NCBI RefSeq assembly: GCF_001570485.1
Contig: NZ_BCTA01000003.1
Location: 1 to 47,131, forward strand
DNA from: Mycolicibacterium novocastrense
Lineage (GTDB): Bacteria > Actinomycetota > Actinomycetes > Mycobacteriales > Mycobacteriaceae
Direction: 5' to 3'
Length of the DNA stretch: 47,131 nucleotides
Part shown: positions 1 through 8,926 of the stretch, piece after piece
Numbering within the stretch: the stretch's first letter is position 1
Layout: each line of letters begins with the position of its first letter
Made by a program: the position numbers and the translations under genes
The notes under the pieces: generated by a model
What the model saw: only the letters and a program-made list of their open reading frames with translations
What the model was told of the DNA's origin: nothing
Database searches by the model: none

Positions 1-92
1 ACGCCCGGACCCATCCCGAACCCGGAAGCTAAGCCTGCCAGCGCCAATGATACTGCCCAACCCGGGCGGAAAAGTAGGACACCGCCGAACAC
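1..92 (+). rRNA. rrf: 5S ribosomal RNA, 3' part
   Basis: The sequence matches the 3' three quarters of mycobacterial 5S rRNA: the CCCGAACCCGGAAGCTAAG loop region is followed by GCCAGCGCC, a GATACTGCCC stretch and the terminal GGAAAAGTAGGACACCGCC. The 5' end lies outside the window. The 3' end is placed near base 92 by comparison with known 5S ends. In rapidly growing mycobacteria the rrnB operon sits downstream of tyrS, and the Rv1691-Rv1713-like genes that follow fit that locus. Confidence 0.93.
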
Positions 93-100
93 ACATTAGG

Positions 101-137
101 ATTACCCCCCACAATTGCGTGGGGGGTAATTCTATTT
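101..137 (+). terminator. Rho-independent terminator of the rRNA operon
   Basis: A perfect 12-bp inverted repeat (ATTACCCCCCAC / GTGGGGGGTAAT, bases 101-112 and 119-130) with a 6-base loop is followed by TCTATTT. It begins about 9 bases after the 5S rRNA. This is a textbook intrinsic terminator, and it separates the rRNA operon from the next coding gene. Confidence 0.9.
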
Positions 138-193
138 CGCGGCAATTCATTTCGTATTATCGCGAGGCTCCTCCATCGGGTAGAAAGGCATAC

Positions 194-976
194 GTGGCTG
201 AAGAAAGAAGGGGCGGTGGCACCGGGGGCCGCCCGCAGCGGTCGGCTCCGCGCAGCTCCGGCCCGAACCGAGCCCGCAGGGCGCAGCCCAAGCCCGACGG
301 CGAGGCTCGTCAGCCGTTGGGCCCGCCGATACCGGAGGGTATCGAGCCCCGCCAGCTCGCGCCTGATGTGCGTGGCGAGCTCACAACGCTCGACCGCTCG
401 ACTGCCGACTTCGTCGCCCGCCATCTGGTGGCTGCCGGACAACTCATCGATGACGATCCACAGACGGCGCTCGAACACGCGCGCGCCGCGCGCAACCGCG
501 CTGCCCGAATCCCCGCGGTGCGCGAAGCGGTCGGTATCGCCGCGTACCACTGCGGCGACTGGGCGCAGGCACTCGCCGAACTGCGCGCCGCCAGGCGGAT
601 GGGTAGCAGATCCTCGCTGCTGGCGTTGATCGCCGACTGCGAACGCGGTCTGGGACGTCCGGAACGCGCGATCGAACTGGCGCGCACCCCGGAGGCCGCT
701 CAGCTCACCGGTGACGATGCCGACGAACTCAAAATCGTGCTAGCCGGCGCCCGCTCCGATCTCGGGCAGCACGAGCAGGCGTTGGCACTTCTGTCGACGC
801 CGCAGCTGGATCCGAACCGCAAGGGGCAGACCGCGGCACGCCTGTTCTACGTGTACGCCGAAACGCTTCTGGCCCTTGGCCGCAACGAGGACGCGTTGCA
901 GTGGTTCATCAACGCCGCCGCCGCCGACCTCGAGGGCGTGACCGACGCCGAAGAGCGCATCACGGAGCTCTCCTGA
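194..976 (+). CDS. TPR-like repeat protein (Rv1691 family)
   Basis: A 260-residue soluble protein of unknown exact role. The N-terminal 45 residues are basic and rich in Gly, Pro and Arg. After that come alpha-helical hairpins with tetratricopeptide-like spacing (for example ALEHARAARNRAARIPAVRE, ALAELRAARRMG, AIELARTPEA, ALALLSTP, ALQWFINAAA). The open frame extends upstream to base 47, but that part overlaps 5S rRNA and its terminator. GTG at 194 is therefore preferred; it is preceded by GAAAGG. The stop lies one base before the next start, so the gene probably heads the operon running to recN. By position and composition it corresponds to M. tuberculosis Rv1691. TPR proteins usually scaffold protein-protein contacts; no partner can be named here. 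Confidence 0.85.
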   Translation: MAEERRGGGTGGRPQRSAPRSSGPNRARRAQPKPDGEARQPLGPPIPEGIEPRQLAPDVRGELTTLDRSTADFVARHLVAAGQLIDDDPQTALEHARAARNRAARIPAVREAVGIAAYHCGDWAQALAELRAARRMGSRSSLLALIADCERGLGRPERAIELARTPEAAQLTGDDADELKIVLAGARSDLGQHEQALALLSTPQLDPNRKGQTAARLFYVYAETLLALGRNEDALQWFINAAAADLEGVTDAEERITELS

Positions 977-977
977 G

Positions 978-2000
978 GTGAACACCCTCGCCCACGAGCA
1001 CGACTGCCTTCTGCTCGATCTCGACGGCACCGTTTTTCGCGGACACGAAGCCACCGTCGGAGCGGTCGACACGCTGGCCACGATCAGCGCACGCACCCTC
1101 TACGTCACCAACAACGCCTCGCGTGAGCCCGCCGACGTCGCGGCGCATCTTCACGCTTTGGGCTTTCGCGCCGCTCCCGAGGACGTCGTCACCAGCGCGC
1201 AGAGCGCCGCTCGACTGCTGGCCGCCCAACTGCCTTCTGGGGCAGTCGTTCTCGTCGTCGGAACCGATGCGCTGGCCAACGAGGTCGTTCGCGTTGGACT
1301 CAAACCGGTCCGACAGTGGTCGGATGGGCCGATCGCCGTTGTGCAGGGCCACTCACCGCAGACCGGTTGGCCCGATCTGGCCGAAGCGGCTTTGGCCATC
1401 CGGGCCGGCGCACTGTGGGTGGCCGCCAATGTCGACCGGACCCTGCCGTCGGAACGAGGACTGTTGCCCGGCAACGGATCCATGGTGGCGGCGCTGCGCG
1501 CGGCGACCGACCGCGAACCCCAGGTGGCGGGCAAGCCGCAGCCGACTCTCCTCACCGATGCCTTGGCCCGGGGCAGCTTCCAGACGCCGCTGGTGGTCGG
1601 CGATCGCCTCGACACCGACATCGCCGGGGCCAACGCCGCCGGACTGCCCAGCCTGCTCGTGCTCACCGGCGTCAGCACTGCCGTCGACCTCGTCCGGGCA
1701 CAAAGCTCGGAGCGGCCGACCTATCTGGCCGCCGATCTGCGGTCGCTCAGCGAGCCTGCGCACACGCTGCGCATCGGGGCCCATCCGGCCTGGCGCGTCG
1801 ACGCCGCTGCATCGACGGTGACGGTGCGCTCCACGGGACACGATCCCGGCGAGATGCTGTCGGTGGTGCGCGCCCTCGCCGACGCGGTGTGGAACGCCGG
1901 CCTCGACGGCCGCTCGGTCACGATCACCGCCGGTGACGACACCGCCCGACAGGCGCTGCAACGCTGGTCCCTGCTTCCTGAGTCGAATCAGCTAGCGTGA
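978..2000 (+). CDS. HAD-IIA phosphatase, glycerol-3-phosphate phosphatase-like (Rv1692 family)
   Basis: A 340-residue HAD-superfamily hydrolase of the NagD type. Motif I is LLLDLDGTVFRG (nucleophile Asp14, Asp16), motif II is YVTNNAS, the motif III lysine lies in AGKPQP, and motif IV is VVGDRLDTDIAGA. The M. tuberculosis orthologue Rv1692 has been reported as a D,L-glycerol-3-phosphate phosphatase that recycles phospholipid head groups. The same role is inferred here from family and synteny. The last ~90 residues lie outside the HAD core and resemble the extra C-terminal domain of that orthologue. GTG start at 978 follows the previous stop by one base. The stop overlaps the next start as GTGA, suggesting translational coupling. 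Confidence 0.88.
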   Translation: MNTLAHEHDCLLLDLDGTVFRGHEATVGAVDTLATISARTLYVTNNASREPADVAAHLHALGFRAAPEDVVTSAQSAARLLAAQLPSGAVVLVVGTDALANEVVRVGLKPVRQWSDGPIAVVQGHSPQTGWPDLAEAALAIRAGALWVAANVDRTLPSERGLLPGNGSMVAALRAATDREPQVAGKPQPTLLTDALARGSFQTPLVVGDRLDTDIAGANAAGLPSLLVLTGVSTAVDLVRAQSSERPTYLAADLRSLSEPAHTLRIGAHPAWRVDAAASTVTVRSTGHDPGEMLSVVRALADAVWNAGLDGRSVTITAGDDTARQALQRWSLLPESNQLA

Positions 2001-2194
2001 ACCTCGATATGAGTACCGATCCCGAACAAATCCGCGCCCGGATCGCGGAGTTGCTGGCCGACCTGCCCGACCCCGCGCAGGAGGGTTCGGGTTTCGCGGA
2101 GCTGGCCGATGCCGACGTGGAGCTGCTCGCGGCACGGCTGGAAGAGGCGCACGACGTGCTCGTGCAGGCGCTCGAGTCGGTCGAGAAGGGCTGA
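1997..2194 (+). CDS. Small acidic conserved protein (Rv1693-like)
   Basis: A 65-residue acidic, helix-rich protein with no recognisable catalytic motif. It starts at GTG 1997, overlapping the previous stop as GTGA; an ATG four codons later (2009) is an alternative. The pattern RARIAELLADLPDP followed by AELADADVELLAARLEEAHD suggests two amphipathic helices. Position between the HAD phosphatase and tlyA matches M. tuberculosis Rv1693, a small hypothetical protein. Conserved position and coupling argue that it is a real gene, but no function can be assigned. Confidence 0.8.
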   Translation: MNLDMSTDPEQIRARIAELLADLPDPAQEGSGFAELADADVELLAARLEEAHDVLVQALESVEKG

Positions 2195-2199
2195 GCGCC

Positions 2200-3003
2200 G
2201 TGGCACGGCGCGCGCGAGTGGACGCCGAGTTGGTGCGACGGGGGTTGGCCCGGTCCCGCCAGCAGGCCGCCGAGCTCATCGGCGCGGGACGGGTGAGCAT
2301 CGATGGTATGCCGGCCGCCAAACCCGCCACCGCCGTCTCGGTCACGGCCCACCTCACCATCGAGGGTGCCGACGAGCGCACCTGGGTGTCGCGGGGCGCG
2401 CACAAGCTGATGGGCGCACTGGACGCCTTCGGTCTCCCGGTGGACGGTAAGCGATGCCTGGATGCCGGCGCGTCGACGGGTGGCTTCACCGAAGTGCTGC
2501 TCGACCGCGGCGCCCGCCAGGTGATCGCCGCCGACGTCGGCTACGGACAGTTGGCCTGGTCGCTGCGTAACGATCCGCGGGTGAGCGTGCTGGAACGCAC
2601 CAATGTGCGCGAGCTGACCGCCGACGCGATCGGTGGACCCGTCGACCTGATCGTCGCCGACCTGTCGTTCATCTCACTGTCCACAGTCCTGCCCGCGCTG
2701 ACGTCGTGCGCCTCACCGGGCGCCGATATCGTTCCCATGGTGAAACCGCAATTCGAGGTCGGCAAGGACCGAGTCGGTGCCGGCGGCGTGGTCACGGATC
2801 CGGCCTTGCGCGCCGAGGCGGTCCTCTCGGTGGCCCGCCGCGCGGCCGAACTGCGCTGGCATCCGGTTGCGGTGACCGCCAGTCCGCTTCCCGGGCCCTC
2901 CGGCAACGTCGAGTACTTCCTGCACTTGCGCACCGACGGGGGACTGGAAGGGCACGACCTCGAGGGCGCCGTACGCACCGCCGTCGCGGAGGGCCCACAG
3001 TGA
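2200..3003 (+). CDS. tlyA: 16S/23S rRNA 2'-O-methyltransferase TlyA
   Basis: A 267-residue protein with an N-terminal S4 RNA-binding domain (about residues 5-60), a linker reading RTWV (RAWV in M. tuberculosis), and a FtsJ/RrmJ-type methyltransferase domain. The SAM-binding motif is [12 protein letters not shown]. The catalytic tetrad described for TlyA is intact as Lys69, Asp154, Lys182 and Glu238. TlyA adds 2'-O-methyl groups to C1409 of 16S and C1920 of 23S rRNA. Its loss is a known cause of capreomycin and viomycin resistance, so the intact gene predicts the drug-sensitive methylated state. GTG start at 2200 lies five bases after the previous stop. The stop overlaps nadK. Confidence 0.96.
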   Translation: MARRARVDAELVRRGLARSRQQAAELIGAGRVSIDGMPAAKPATAVSVTAHLTIEGADERTWVSRGAHKLMGALDAFGLPVDGKRCLDAGASTGGFTEVLLDRGARQVIAADVGYGQLAWSLRNDPRVSVLERTNVRELTADAIGGPVDLIVADLSFISLSTVLPALTSCASPGADIVPMVKPQFEVGKDRVGAGGVVTDPALRAEAVLSVARRAAELRWHPVAVTASPLPGPSGNVEYFLHLRTDGGLEGHDLEGAVRTAVAEGPQ

Positions 3004-3923
3004 ACACCGACCGCGCGATTCTGATGGTGGTGCACACCGGCCGCGATGAAGTCGCCGAGGTCGCCCGACGCGTACAAAAGGTTCTCGGCGACAACGGGAT
3101 TGGACTCAAGGTCCTGTCGGCCGAAGCGGTCGACCGCGGGCCCGTTCCGCTCTCACCCGACGACATGCGCGCGCTCGGCGCCGAGATCGAAGTGGTTGAC
3201 GCCGACGAGCGCGCCGCCGAGGGTTGCGAACTCGTCCTCGTCCTCGGCGGCGACGGAACCTTTCTGCGCGCTGCCGAACTCGCTCGCAACGTCGAAATCC
3301 CGGTGCTGGGAGTGAATCTCGGCCGCATCGGCTTTCTGGCCGAGGCGGAGGCCGACTCCATCGACACAGTGCTCGACCGGATCGTCAAGCGTGACTACCG
3401 CGTCGAGGAGCGGATGACACTCGACGTCGTGGTGCGGGTGGACGGCAGGATCGTCGACCGGGGTTGGGCGCTCAACGAAGCCAGCCTTGAAAAGGGGCCC
3501 CGGCTCGGAGTCCTCGGAGCCGTGCTGGAAGTCGACGGCCGACCGGTATCGTCGTTCGGCTGCGACGGCGTGCTGGTGGCGACGCCGACCGGGTCGACGG
3601 CGTGGGCCTTCTCCGCCGGCGGGCCGATCGTGTGGCCTGAACTCGAGGCAATCCTGGTCGTACCGAACAACGCTCACGCATTGTTCGCCCGGCCGATGGT
3701 CACCAGCCCGGAAGCGGCCATCGCGATCGAGGTCGAGGCGGGAGGCCACGACGCGCTGGTGTTCTGCGATGGACGCCGCGAGATGGTGGTGCCCGCCGGG
3801 GGACGCCTGGAGGTGACCCGGTGCGGAACTCCGGTGAAGTGGGTGCGCCTGGACAGCGCACCGTTCACCGACCGCCTGGTGCGCAAGTTCCGGTTGCCGG
3901 TCACGGGGTGGCGCGGACAGTAG
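3000..3923 (+). CDS. nadK: NAD kinase
   Basis: A 307-residue ATP/polyphosphate NAD kinase (PpnK), which makes NADP+ from NAD+ in the cytoplasm. The GGDGTFLRA phosphate-binding motif lies at residues 83-91. The ALNEASLE motif and the glycine-rich [16 protein letters not shown] segment typical of the family follow. The length equals what I recall for M. tuberculosis PpnK (307). The frame is open far upstream, but GTG 3000 overlaps the tlyA stop as GTGA and gives the expected N-terminus. Its TAG stop shares one base with the recN start, so tlyA, nadK and recN look translationally coupled. Confidence 0.96.
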   Translation: MNTDRAILMVVHTGRDEVAEVARRVQKVLGDNGIGLKVLSAEAVDRGPVPLSPDDMRALGAEIEVVDADERAAEGCELVLVLGGDGTFLRAAELARNVEIPVLGVNLGRIGFLAEAEADSIDTVLDRIVKRDYRVEERMTLDVVVRVDGRIVDRGWALNEASLEKGPRLGVLGAVLEVDGRPVSSFGCDGVLVATPTGSTAWAFSAGGPIVWPELEAILVVPNNAHALFARPMVTSPEAAIAIEVEAGGHDALVFCDGRREMVVPAGGRLEVTRCGTPVKWVRLDSAPFTDRLVRKFRLPVTGWRGQ

Positions 3924-5704
3924 TGCTATCCGAGATCCGTATCGAGTCGCTGGGTGCGATCAGTGCTGCGACCGCTGAATTCGATCGCGGTTTCACCGTG
4001 CTGACCGGCGAGACCGGCACCGGCAAGACGATGGTGGTCACTGGTCTGCACCTGCTCGGCGGCGCACGCGCCGACGCCACCCGGGTACGCTCCGGGGACA
4101 CCCGGGCGGTTGTCGAAGGGCGTTTCACGACAACCGAACTCGGTGACGGCGTGGCTTCGCTGGTGGATGAGATCCTCGACAGCTCGGGCGCCGAACGCGA
4201 CGACGACGGCAGCGTGATCGCTGCCCGCTCGGTCAGCCGCGACGGCCCGTCACGCGCCTATCTCGGCGGCCGCAGCGTGCCGGCCAAATCGCTGAGCAGC
4301 TTCACCACCGAACTGCTCACGCTGCACGGGCAGAACGACCAGCTGAGGCTGATGCGTCCCGATGAACAACGCGCCGCGCTCGACCGGTTCGCCGACGTCG
4401 AGACGCAGCTGAAGAAGTACCGCCGCGTGCGCGAGGAGTGGCTGGCGGCCAGGCGCGATCTGTTGGACCGCACGCAGCGGGCGCGGGAACTTGCACTCGA
4501 AGCCGACCGGCTGAAATTCGGGCTCAATGAAATCGACGCTGCGGCACCGCAACCGGGCGAGGATGCCGCGCTCGTCGACGACATCCGGCGGCTCTCCGAA
4601 CTCGACGCCTTACGCGAAGCCGCCCAGATCGCTCGGGCCGCGCTTGCAGGGCCTGACGACCCCACGCCCGACGTGGTGTCCGCGACCCACGGTGTAGCAC
4701 AGGCCAAATCGGCACTGGAGGCCACCGGCGACACCACGTTGACCGCGCTGGCCGAGCAGCTCAGCGAAGCCATCGCGGTGATCACCAATGTCAGCGGGGA
4801 ACTCGGCAGTTATCTGTTCGGGTTGCCGACCGACACCAGTGCCCTGGAAACCAAGCTGGCTCGGCAGTCCGAACTGCGTTCCCTCACCCGCAAGTACGCC
4901 GCCGACATCGATGGTGTGCTCGAGTGGGCCCGGGAGTCCCGGGAACGGCTCGAGCAACTCGACGTGTCCGAGGAAGCGCTCGCCGGTCTGCAGCGCCGGG
5001 TCGACGAACTCGAGGAGAAGACCGTCGTCGCGGCTGCCGACCTGACCAAGGCCAGAACCAAGGCGGCCAAAGGTCTCGCCAAGGCGGTGACCGCCGAATT
5101 GTCGGGTCTGGCCATGGCGGGTGCCGTGTTCACGGTGTCGGTGGGCCCGCTGCTCGCGCGCGCGGACGACTCCGCGCCGGTCGTGTTGCCGTCGGGTGAG
5201 ACGGTGCATGCCGGTCGTGACGGCGTCGACAACGTCGAATTCGGCTTCGCCACCAGCGGTACCGATGTGCTCCCGCTGCACAAGAGCGCATCGGGCGGTG
5301 AGCTCTCTCGGGTGATGCTGGCACTCGAGGTCGTGCTGTCCTCGTCGGCGGAGGGAACCACGATGGTGTTCGACGAGGTCGATGCCGGGGTCGGGGGCCG
5401 GGCCGCGGTGCAGATCGGCCGCCGGTTGGGCCGTTTGGCTCGCACTCATCAGGTCATCGTCGTCACGCACCTGCCGCAGGTCGCCGCTTATGCCGACGTG
5501 CACCTCGTCGTCGGGGGCGAGAGCGGGAAAGCCACCGCCGGCGGTGGCGGGAAGAAAGCCAGTGGCGTTCGCCGCCTCGAGGACGAGGAGCGAGTGGCCG
5601 AGCTGGCGCGCATGCTGGCGGGTCTCGGTGAATCCGACAGCGGCCGGGCCCACGCCCGCGAGCTGCTCGAGGCGGCGCAGAAAGAGCGTGCCGAAGGCGA
5701 TTAG
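3923..5704 (+). CDS. recN: DNA repair protein RecN
   Basis: A 593-residue SMC-like ATPase that acts on DNA double-strand breaks with RecA. Walker A is GETGTGKT (residues 29-36). A central coiled-coil region lies at about residues 150-400, followed by the ABC signature SGGELSRVMLAL, Walker B TTMVFDEVDAGVGG and the H-loop VVTHLPQVAAYAD. GTG 3923 is chosen because it gives [14 protein letters not shown], matching the family N-terminus; the upstream GTG 3908 is less likely. Gly-rich residues near 535 form a short low-complexity loop. The stop (TAG) overlaps by four bases with the stop of the convergent TetR gene. Confidence 0.96.
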   Translation: MLSEIRIESLGAISAATAEFDRGFTVLTGETGTGKTMVVTGLHLLGGARADATRVRSGDTRAVVEGRFTTTELGDGVASLVDEILDSSGAERDDDGSVIAARSVSRDGPSRAYLGGRSVPAKSLSSFTTELLTLHGQNDQLRLMRPDEQRAALDRFADVETQLKKYRRVREEWLAARRDLLDRTQRARELALEADRLKFGLNEIDAAAPQPGEDAALVDDIRRLSELDALREAAQIARAALAGPDDPTPDVVSATHGVAQAKSALEATGDTTLTALAEQLSEAIAVITNVSGELGSYLFGLPTDTSALETKLARQSELRSLTRKYAADIDGVLEWARESRERLEQLDVSEEALAGLQRRVDELEEKTVVAAADLTKARTKAAKGLAKAVTAELSGLAMAGAVFTVSVGPLLARADDSAPVVLPSGETVHAGRDGVDNVEFGFATSGTDVLPLHKSASGGELSRVMLALEVVLSSSAEGTTMVFDEVDAGVGGRAAVQIGRRLGRLARTHQVIVVTHLPQVAAYADVHLVVGGESGKATAGGGGKKASGVRRLEDEERVAELARMLAGLGESDSGRAHARELLEAAQKERAEGD

Positions 5705-6276
5705 GCGCCCAGCACCGTGTCGATCAGCGCGGTGAGAAATTCGGAGTCGGCCGGCTCGGTCGTCGCGAGGCGCCGGTAGAACAGCGCGCCCGACAGCGCC
5801 ACCGATGCGGCCTCGGGATCGATGCGCGCCGGGAACTGTCCATCACCGACACCGGAGGCGATCGTGGCGGTGAGCCGTTGCCGTCGTTGTGCCGAATACG
5901 CGTGGAAGAACCGGCGGATGTCCGGTTCGGTCCCTGCAGCGTGTACGAGCGCGGGGATGCACGCGGAGACCGCCGAATCGCTCAGGGCGCGGGCGAGGTG
6001 CTTCAGAAGGATCTCGACCTGCCTGCGTGCCGTTCCCGTGGGCGCTTCGCGCTCGGGGTCCGGTTGGACATTGAGGGTCTCGAGTGCATCGGCGATCAGG
6101 GCGGCCTTGTCCGGCCAGTGCCGATACAGCGTGCTGCGGCCCACGCGCGCGCGGGCGGCGACGGAGTCCATCCGGAAGCCCGCGTAGCCGGCGTCGGCGA
6201 ATTCGTCGAGGGCTGCGCGAAGGATCGTCCGACGGGAGTGCTGGGCGCGCGGATCATGCTGACTTTTCTGGGACAC
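5701..6276 (-). CDS. TetR-family transcriptional regulator
   Basis: A 191-residue regulator. The N-terminal helix-turn-helix reads ILRAALDEFADAGYAG followed by VAARARVGRSTLYRHWPDK, a classic TetR fold; the C-terminal half is the variable ligand-binding domain. The frame opens at 6318, but that would overlap the start of the divergent VOC gene. GTG 6276 (VSQKSQHDPRAQ) is therefore preferred. It is divergent from the VOC gene across a 31-base gap holding a candidate operator, so it probably controls that gene and itself. It lies between recN and steA, which are adjacent in M. tuberculosis, so the pair looks inserted. Confidence 0.88.
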   Translation of the reverse strand: MSQKSQHDPRAQHSRRTILRAALDEFADAGYAGFRMDSVAARARVGRSTLYRHWPDKAALIADALETLNVQPDPEREAPTGTARRQVEILLKHLARALSDSAVSACIPALVHAAGTEPDIRRFFHAYSAQRRQRLTATIASGVGDGQFPARIDPEAASVALSGALFYRRLATTEPADSEFLTALIDTVLGA

Positions 6277-6293
6277 AGATGTATCATAACTGT
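6275..6293. promoter_or_regulatory. Candidate TetR operator (imperfect inverted repeat)
   Basis: In the short divergent gap, ACAGAT...ATAACTGT forms an imperfect inverted repeat with ACAG/CTGT ends over 19 bases. It overlaps the GTG start of the TetR gene by two bases and precedes the VOC ribosome-binding site (CAGGAGG, 6294-6300). Size and placement fit a TetR self-operator, but the symmetry is weak. Confidence 0.4.
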
Positions 6294-6307
6294 CAGGAGG
6301 TGCAATT

Positions 6308-6688
6308 ATGACGAGCACCAGTGTTCGCTACATCGTGGACGACGTCGATGCCGCCGTCCAGTTCTACACCGGCCAGTTGCGCTTCGACGTGGCCATGCGG
6401 CCCGGACCCGGGTTCGCCATGCTCCGTCGCGACGAGTTGCGGCTGCTGCTGAACTCGCCCGGCGGTGGAGGCGGGGCGGGGGAGTCGCTCAGCGACGGAA
6501 GCCGGCCAGCCCCCGGCGGCTGGAATCGAATCCAGTTGGAGGTCAACGACCTTGACGAGACCGTCACCCGACTCGCCGATGCCGGCGTGCCCCTGCGCGG
6601 AGACGTCATCACCGGACGCGGCGGGCGTCAGGCCTTGGTCTCGGATCCGTCGGGCAACCTCGTCGAGTTGTTCGAGCCATACCGCTAA
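6308..6688 (+). CDS. VOC-superfamily (glyoxalase/dioxygenase-like) protein
   Basis: A 126-residue protein with two beta-alpha-beta-beta-beta modules typical of vicinal-oxygen-chelate proteins. The first begins SVRYIVDDVDAAVQFYTGQL. The second begins NRIQLEVNDLDETVTRLADAG and ends with ALVSDPSGNLVELFEPYR. The C-terminal Glu (NLVELFE) is a usual metal ligand; the His ligand common at the start of the modules is not seen. It may bind a metal weakly or act as a binding or resistance protein. The start is ATG 6308 behind a strong SD, CAGGAGG, seven bases upstream. It is divergent from the TetR gene, so it is probably that regulator's target. Confidence 0.86.
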   Translation: MTSTSVRYIVDDVDAAVQFYTGQLRFDVAMRPGPGFAMLRRDELRLLLNSPGGGGGAGESLSDGSRPAPGGWNRIQLEVNDLDETVTRLADAGVPLRGDVITGRGGRQALVSDPSGNLVELFEPYR

Positions 6689-6769
6689 GGTGTTACCTGT
6701 GTGACAAAAGGGACAGATGATACGGCGCGCCTCCGACAGATAGCGCGCTAGTCTCGACAAAATCGGCGC

Positions 6770-7954
6770 ATGAAGATGTCAGCGCTGCTATCTCGTAACG
6801 CCAGCTCACGTCCGGGCATCACCGGCACCGCCAGAGTCGACCGCGACATCGATCGACTGCTGCGGCGTGTCACCCCCGGCGACATCGTCGTCATCGACGC
6901 CCTCGATCTCGACCGCATCACCGCCGATGCGCTCGTCGAGGCCGGCGTCACCGGCGTGGTCAACGCCTCACCCTCCATCTCCGGGAGGTATCCCAACCTC
7001 GGGCCCGAGGTTCTGGTCGCCAACGGAATCACCCTGATCGACGACACCGGCGACGACGTCTTCAAGAAGGTCAAAGACGGCGCGCGGGTGCGACTGCACG
7101 AGGGCGGCGTCTACACCGGTGATCGTCGCCTGGTGCTGGGCGTCGAGCGCACCGACCACGAGATCCACGAGCTGATGCACGAGGCCAAGAGCGGGTTGGT
7201 GGCCCATCTCGAGGCCTTTGCGGGCAACACCATCGAGTTCATCCGCAGCGAGAGCCCGCTGCTGATCGACGGCATCGGCATCCCCGACATCGACGTCGAC
7301 CTCAACCGGCGCCACGTGGTCATCGTCGCCGAAGACGTCGACGCCGCCATCGACCTCAAGGCGCTCAAACCCTTCATCAAGGAATACCAACCGGTGCTCG
7401 TGGGTGTCGGCACCGGCGCCGACGTACTACGCAAGGCGGGCTACCGGCCGCAGCTCATCGTCGGGGATCCCGACAAGATGAGCGCCGAGGTGCTGCGGTC
7501 CGGCGCGCAGGTGGTGTTGCCGGCCGACGCCGACGGACACGCCGCCGGTCTCGAACGAATACAGGACCTCGGGGTGGGGGCGATGACGTTCCCGGCCGCG
7601 GGGTCGGCGGCCGATTTGGCCTTGTTGCTGTGCGACCACCACGGCGCGTCGCTGATCGTCACCGCCGGCCACACCGCCAGCATCGAGGAGTTCTTCGACC
7701 GGGCCCGCCAGCAGAGCAACCCATCGACGTTTCTGACCCGGCTCAAGGTCGGGGAGAAACTCGTCGACGCCAAAGCCGTTGCCACGCTGTACCGCAGCCG
7801 CGTGTCGGGCGGCGCGATCGCGCTGCTGGTGCTCGCGGTGTTGGTCGCGGTGATCGTCGCCCTGTGGGTGGCCCGCGTCGACGCCGCGCTGCTGGACTGG
7901 GTCGTGGACTACTGGAACCGCTTCTCGCTGTGGGTCCAGGGCTGGGTCACCTAG
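6770..7954 (+). CDS. steA: Cell-separation protein SteA (thiamine pyrophosphokinase-like fold, membrane-anchored)
   Basis: A 394-residue protein corresponding to M. tuberculosis Rv1697 and Corynebacterium SteA, which acts with SteB in daughter-cell separation and envelope integrity. The body resembles a thiamine pyrophosphokinase fold: LIVGDPDKMSAEVL sits where true kinases have a GDxDS motif, and later comes TAGHTASIEEFFDRA. The replaced Ser suggests the kinase activity may be lost. A single transmembrane helix lies near residues 348-370, followed by a Trp-rich tail. The start is ATG 6770; ATG 6776 is also in frame. The steB gene follows after nine bases. Confidence 0.9.
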   Translation: MKMSALLSRNASSRPGITGTARVDRDIDRLLRRVTPGDIVVIDALDLDRITADALVEAGVTGVVNASPSISGRYPNLGPEVLVANGITLIDDTGDDVFKKVKDGARVRLHEGGVYTGDRRLVLGVERTDHEIHELMHEAKSGLVAHLEAFAGNTIEFIRSESPLLIDGIGIPDIDVDLNRRHVVIVAEDVDAAIDLKALKPFIKEYQPVLVGVGTGADVLRKAGYRPQLIVGDPDKMSAEVLRSGAQVVLPADADGHAAGLERIQDLGVGAMTFPAAGSAADLALLLCDHHGASLIVTAGHTASIEEFFDRARQQSNPSTFLTRLKVGEKLVDAKAVATLYRSRVSGGAIALLVLAVLVAVIVALWVARVDAALLDWVVDYWNRFSLWVQGWVT

Positions 7955-7963
7955 GAGCGCGCG

Positions 7964-8902
7964 ATGATATCGCTACGTACACATGCGATTTCGCTTGCGG
8001 CGGTGTTCCTTGCGCTTGCCATCGGTGTCGCGCTCGGGTCGGGGATGCTGTCCAACACCGTGCTGTCGGGACTGCGCGATGACAAGCACGAACTGCAGGA
8101 GCGGATCAACGCCCTAACCGACGAGCGTAATGCGCTCAATGAAAAGCTCAGCGCGGCAGGGGAATTCGATGCGCAGATGTCACCGCGCATTCTGCGGGAG
8201 ACACTTGTCGACAAGTCGGTGGTGCTGTTTCGCACTCCCGATGCCGCCGACGACGACGTCGACGCGGTGACACGGCTCGTCGGTCAGGCCGGGGGAACGG
8301 TCAGCGGAACGGTCGGGCTGACACCCCAGTTCGTCGAGGCCAACGCCGCCGAGAAGCTGTTGTCGGTCGTCAACTCGCCGATCGTGCCTGCGGGCAGACA
8401 GCTCAGCACCACGTCGGTGGACCAGGGCTCCCAAGCCGGCGACCTGCTGGGCATCGCGCTGTTGATCAATCGCGACCCCAAGGTGCAGACCGTCGACGAC
8501 ACCCAACGTGAGACGGTGCTCGCCACGCTGCGCGACACCGGTTTCATCACCTACACCGATCGGGTGGGTGCGGCGAACACCGCGGTGATCGTGACCGGCG
8601 GACCGCTGGGCGACGACGCCGGTAACCGAGGCGCCACCGTCGCCCGATTCGCCGGCGGGCTGGCCCCGCACGGTTCGGGCACCGTACTGGTGGGCCGCGA
8701 CGGCTCGGCATCGGGAACCGCGGCGATCGCCGTCACTCGCTCGGATCCCGCGCTGACAGCGGCTGTGAGCACGGTCGACGACGTGGGCACCGAATCCGGC
8801 CGCATCACCTCGGTGCTGGCGCTGGGCGATCTGGCCAACGGTGGCGGGCCCGGCCAGTACGGCATCGGTCAGGGTGCGACGTCGGTCACCGTGCCGCAGT
8901 AA
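7964..8902 (+). CDS. mctB: SteB / copper transport protein MctB family
   Basis: A 312-residue protein orthologous by position and sequence to Rv1698, reported both as MctB (copper homeostasis in M. tuberculosis) and as SteB (partner of SteA). Residues ~7-30 form a signal anchor (ISLAAVFLALAIGVALGSG). A short coiled coil follows at about 36-65 (KHELQERINALTDERNALNE), and the rest is an extracytoplasmic alpha/beta domain. With SteA the coiled coil probably mediates a membrane complex. The start is ATG 7964, nine bases after steA, implying one operon. A tandem repeat lies shortly downstream. Confidence 0.9.
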   Translation: MISLRTHAISLAAVFLALAIGVALGSGMLSNTVLSGLRDDKHELQERINALTDERNALNEKLSAAGEFDAQMSPRILRETLVDKSVVLFRTPDAADDDVDAVTRLVGQAGGTVSGTVGLTPQFVEANAAEKLLSVVNSPIVPAGRQLSTTSVDQGSQAGDLLGIALLINRDPKVQTVDDTQRETVLATLRDTGFITYTDRVGAANTAVIVTGGPLGDDAGNRGATVARFAGGLAPHGSGTVLVGRDGSASGTAAIAVTRSDPALTAAVSTVDDVGTESGRITSVLALGDLANGGGPGQYGIGQGATSVTVPQ

Positions 8903-8926
8903 GCTCCGCGCCCGCGGAATCCACGA

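Noticed and set aside
47..193. Upstream extension of the TPR protein frame
   Set aside because: It overlaps 5S rRNA and its terminator hairpin; GTG 194 is a better start.
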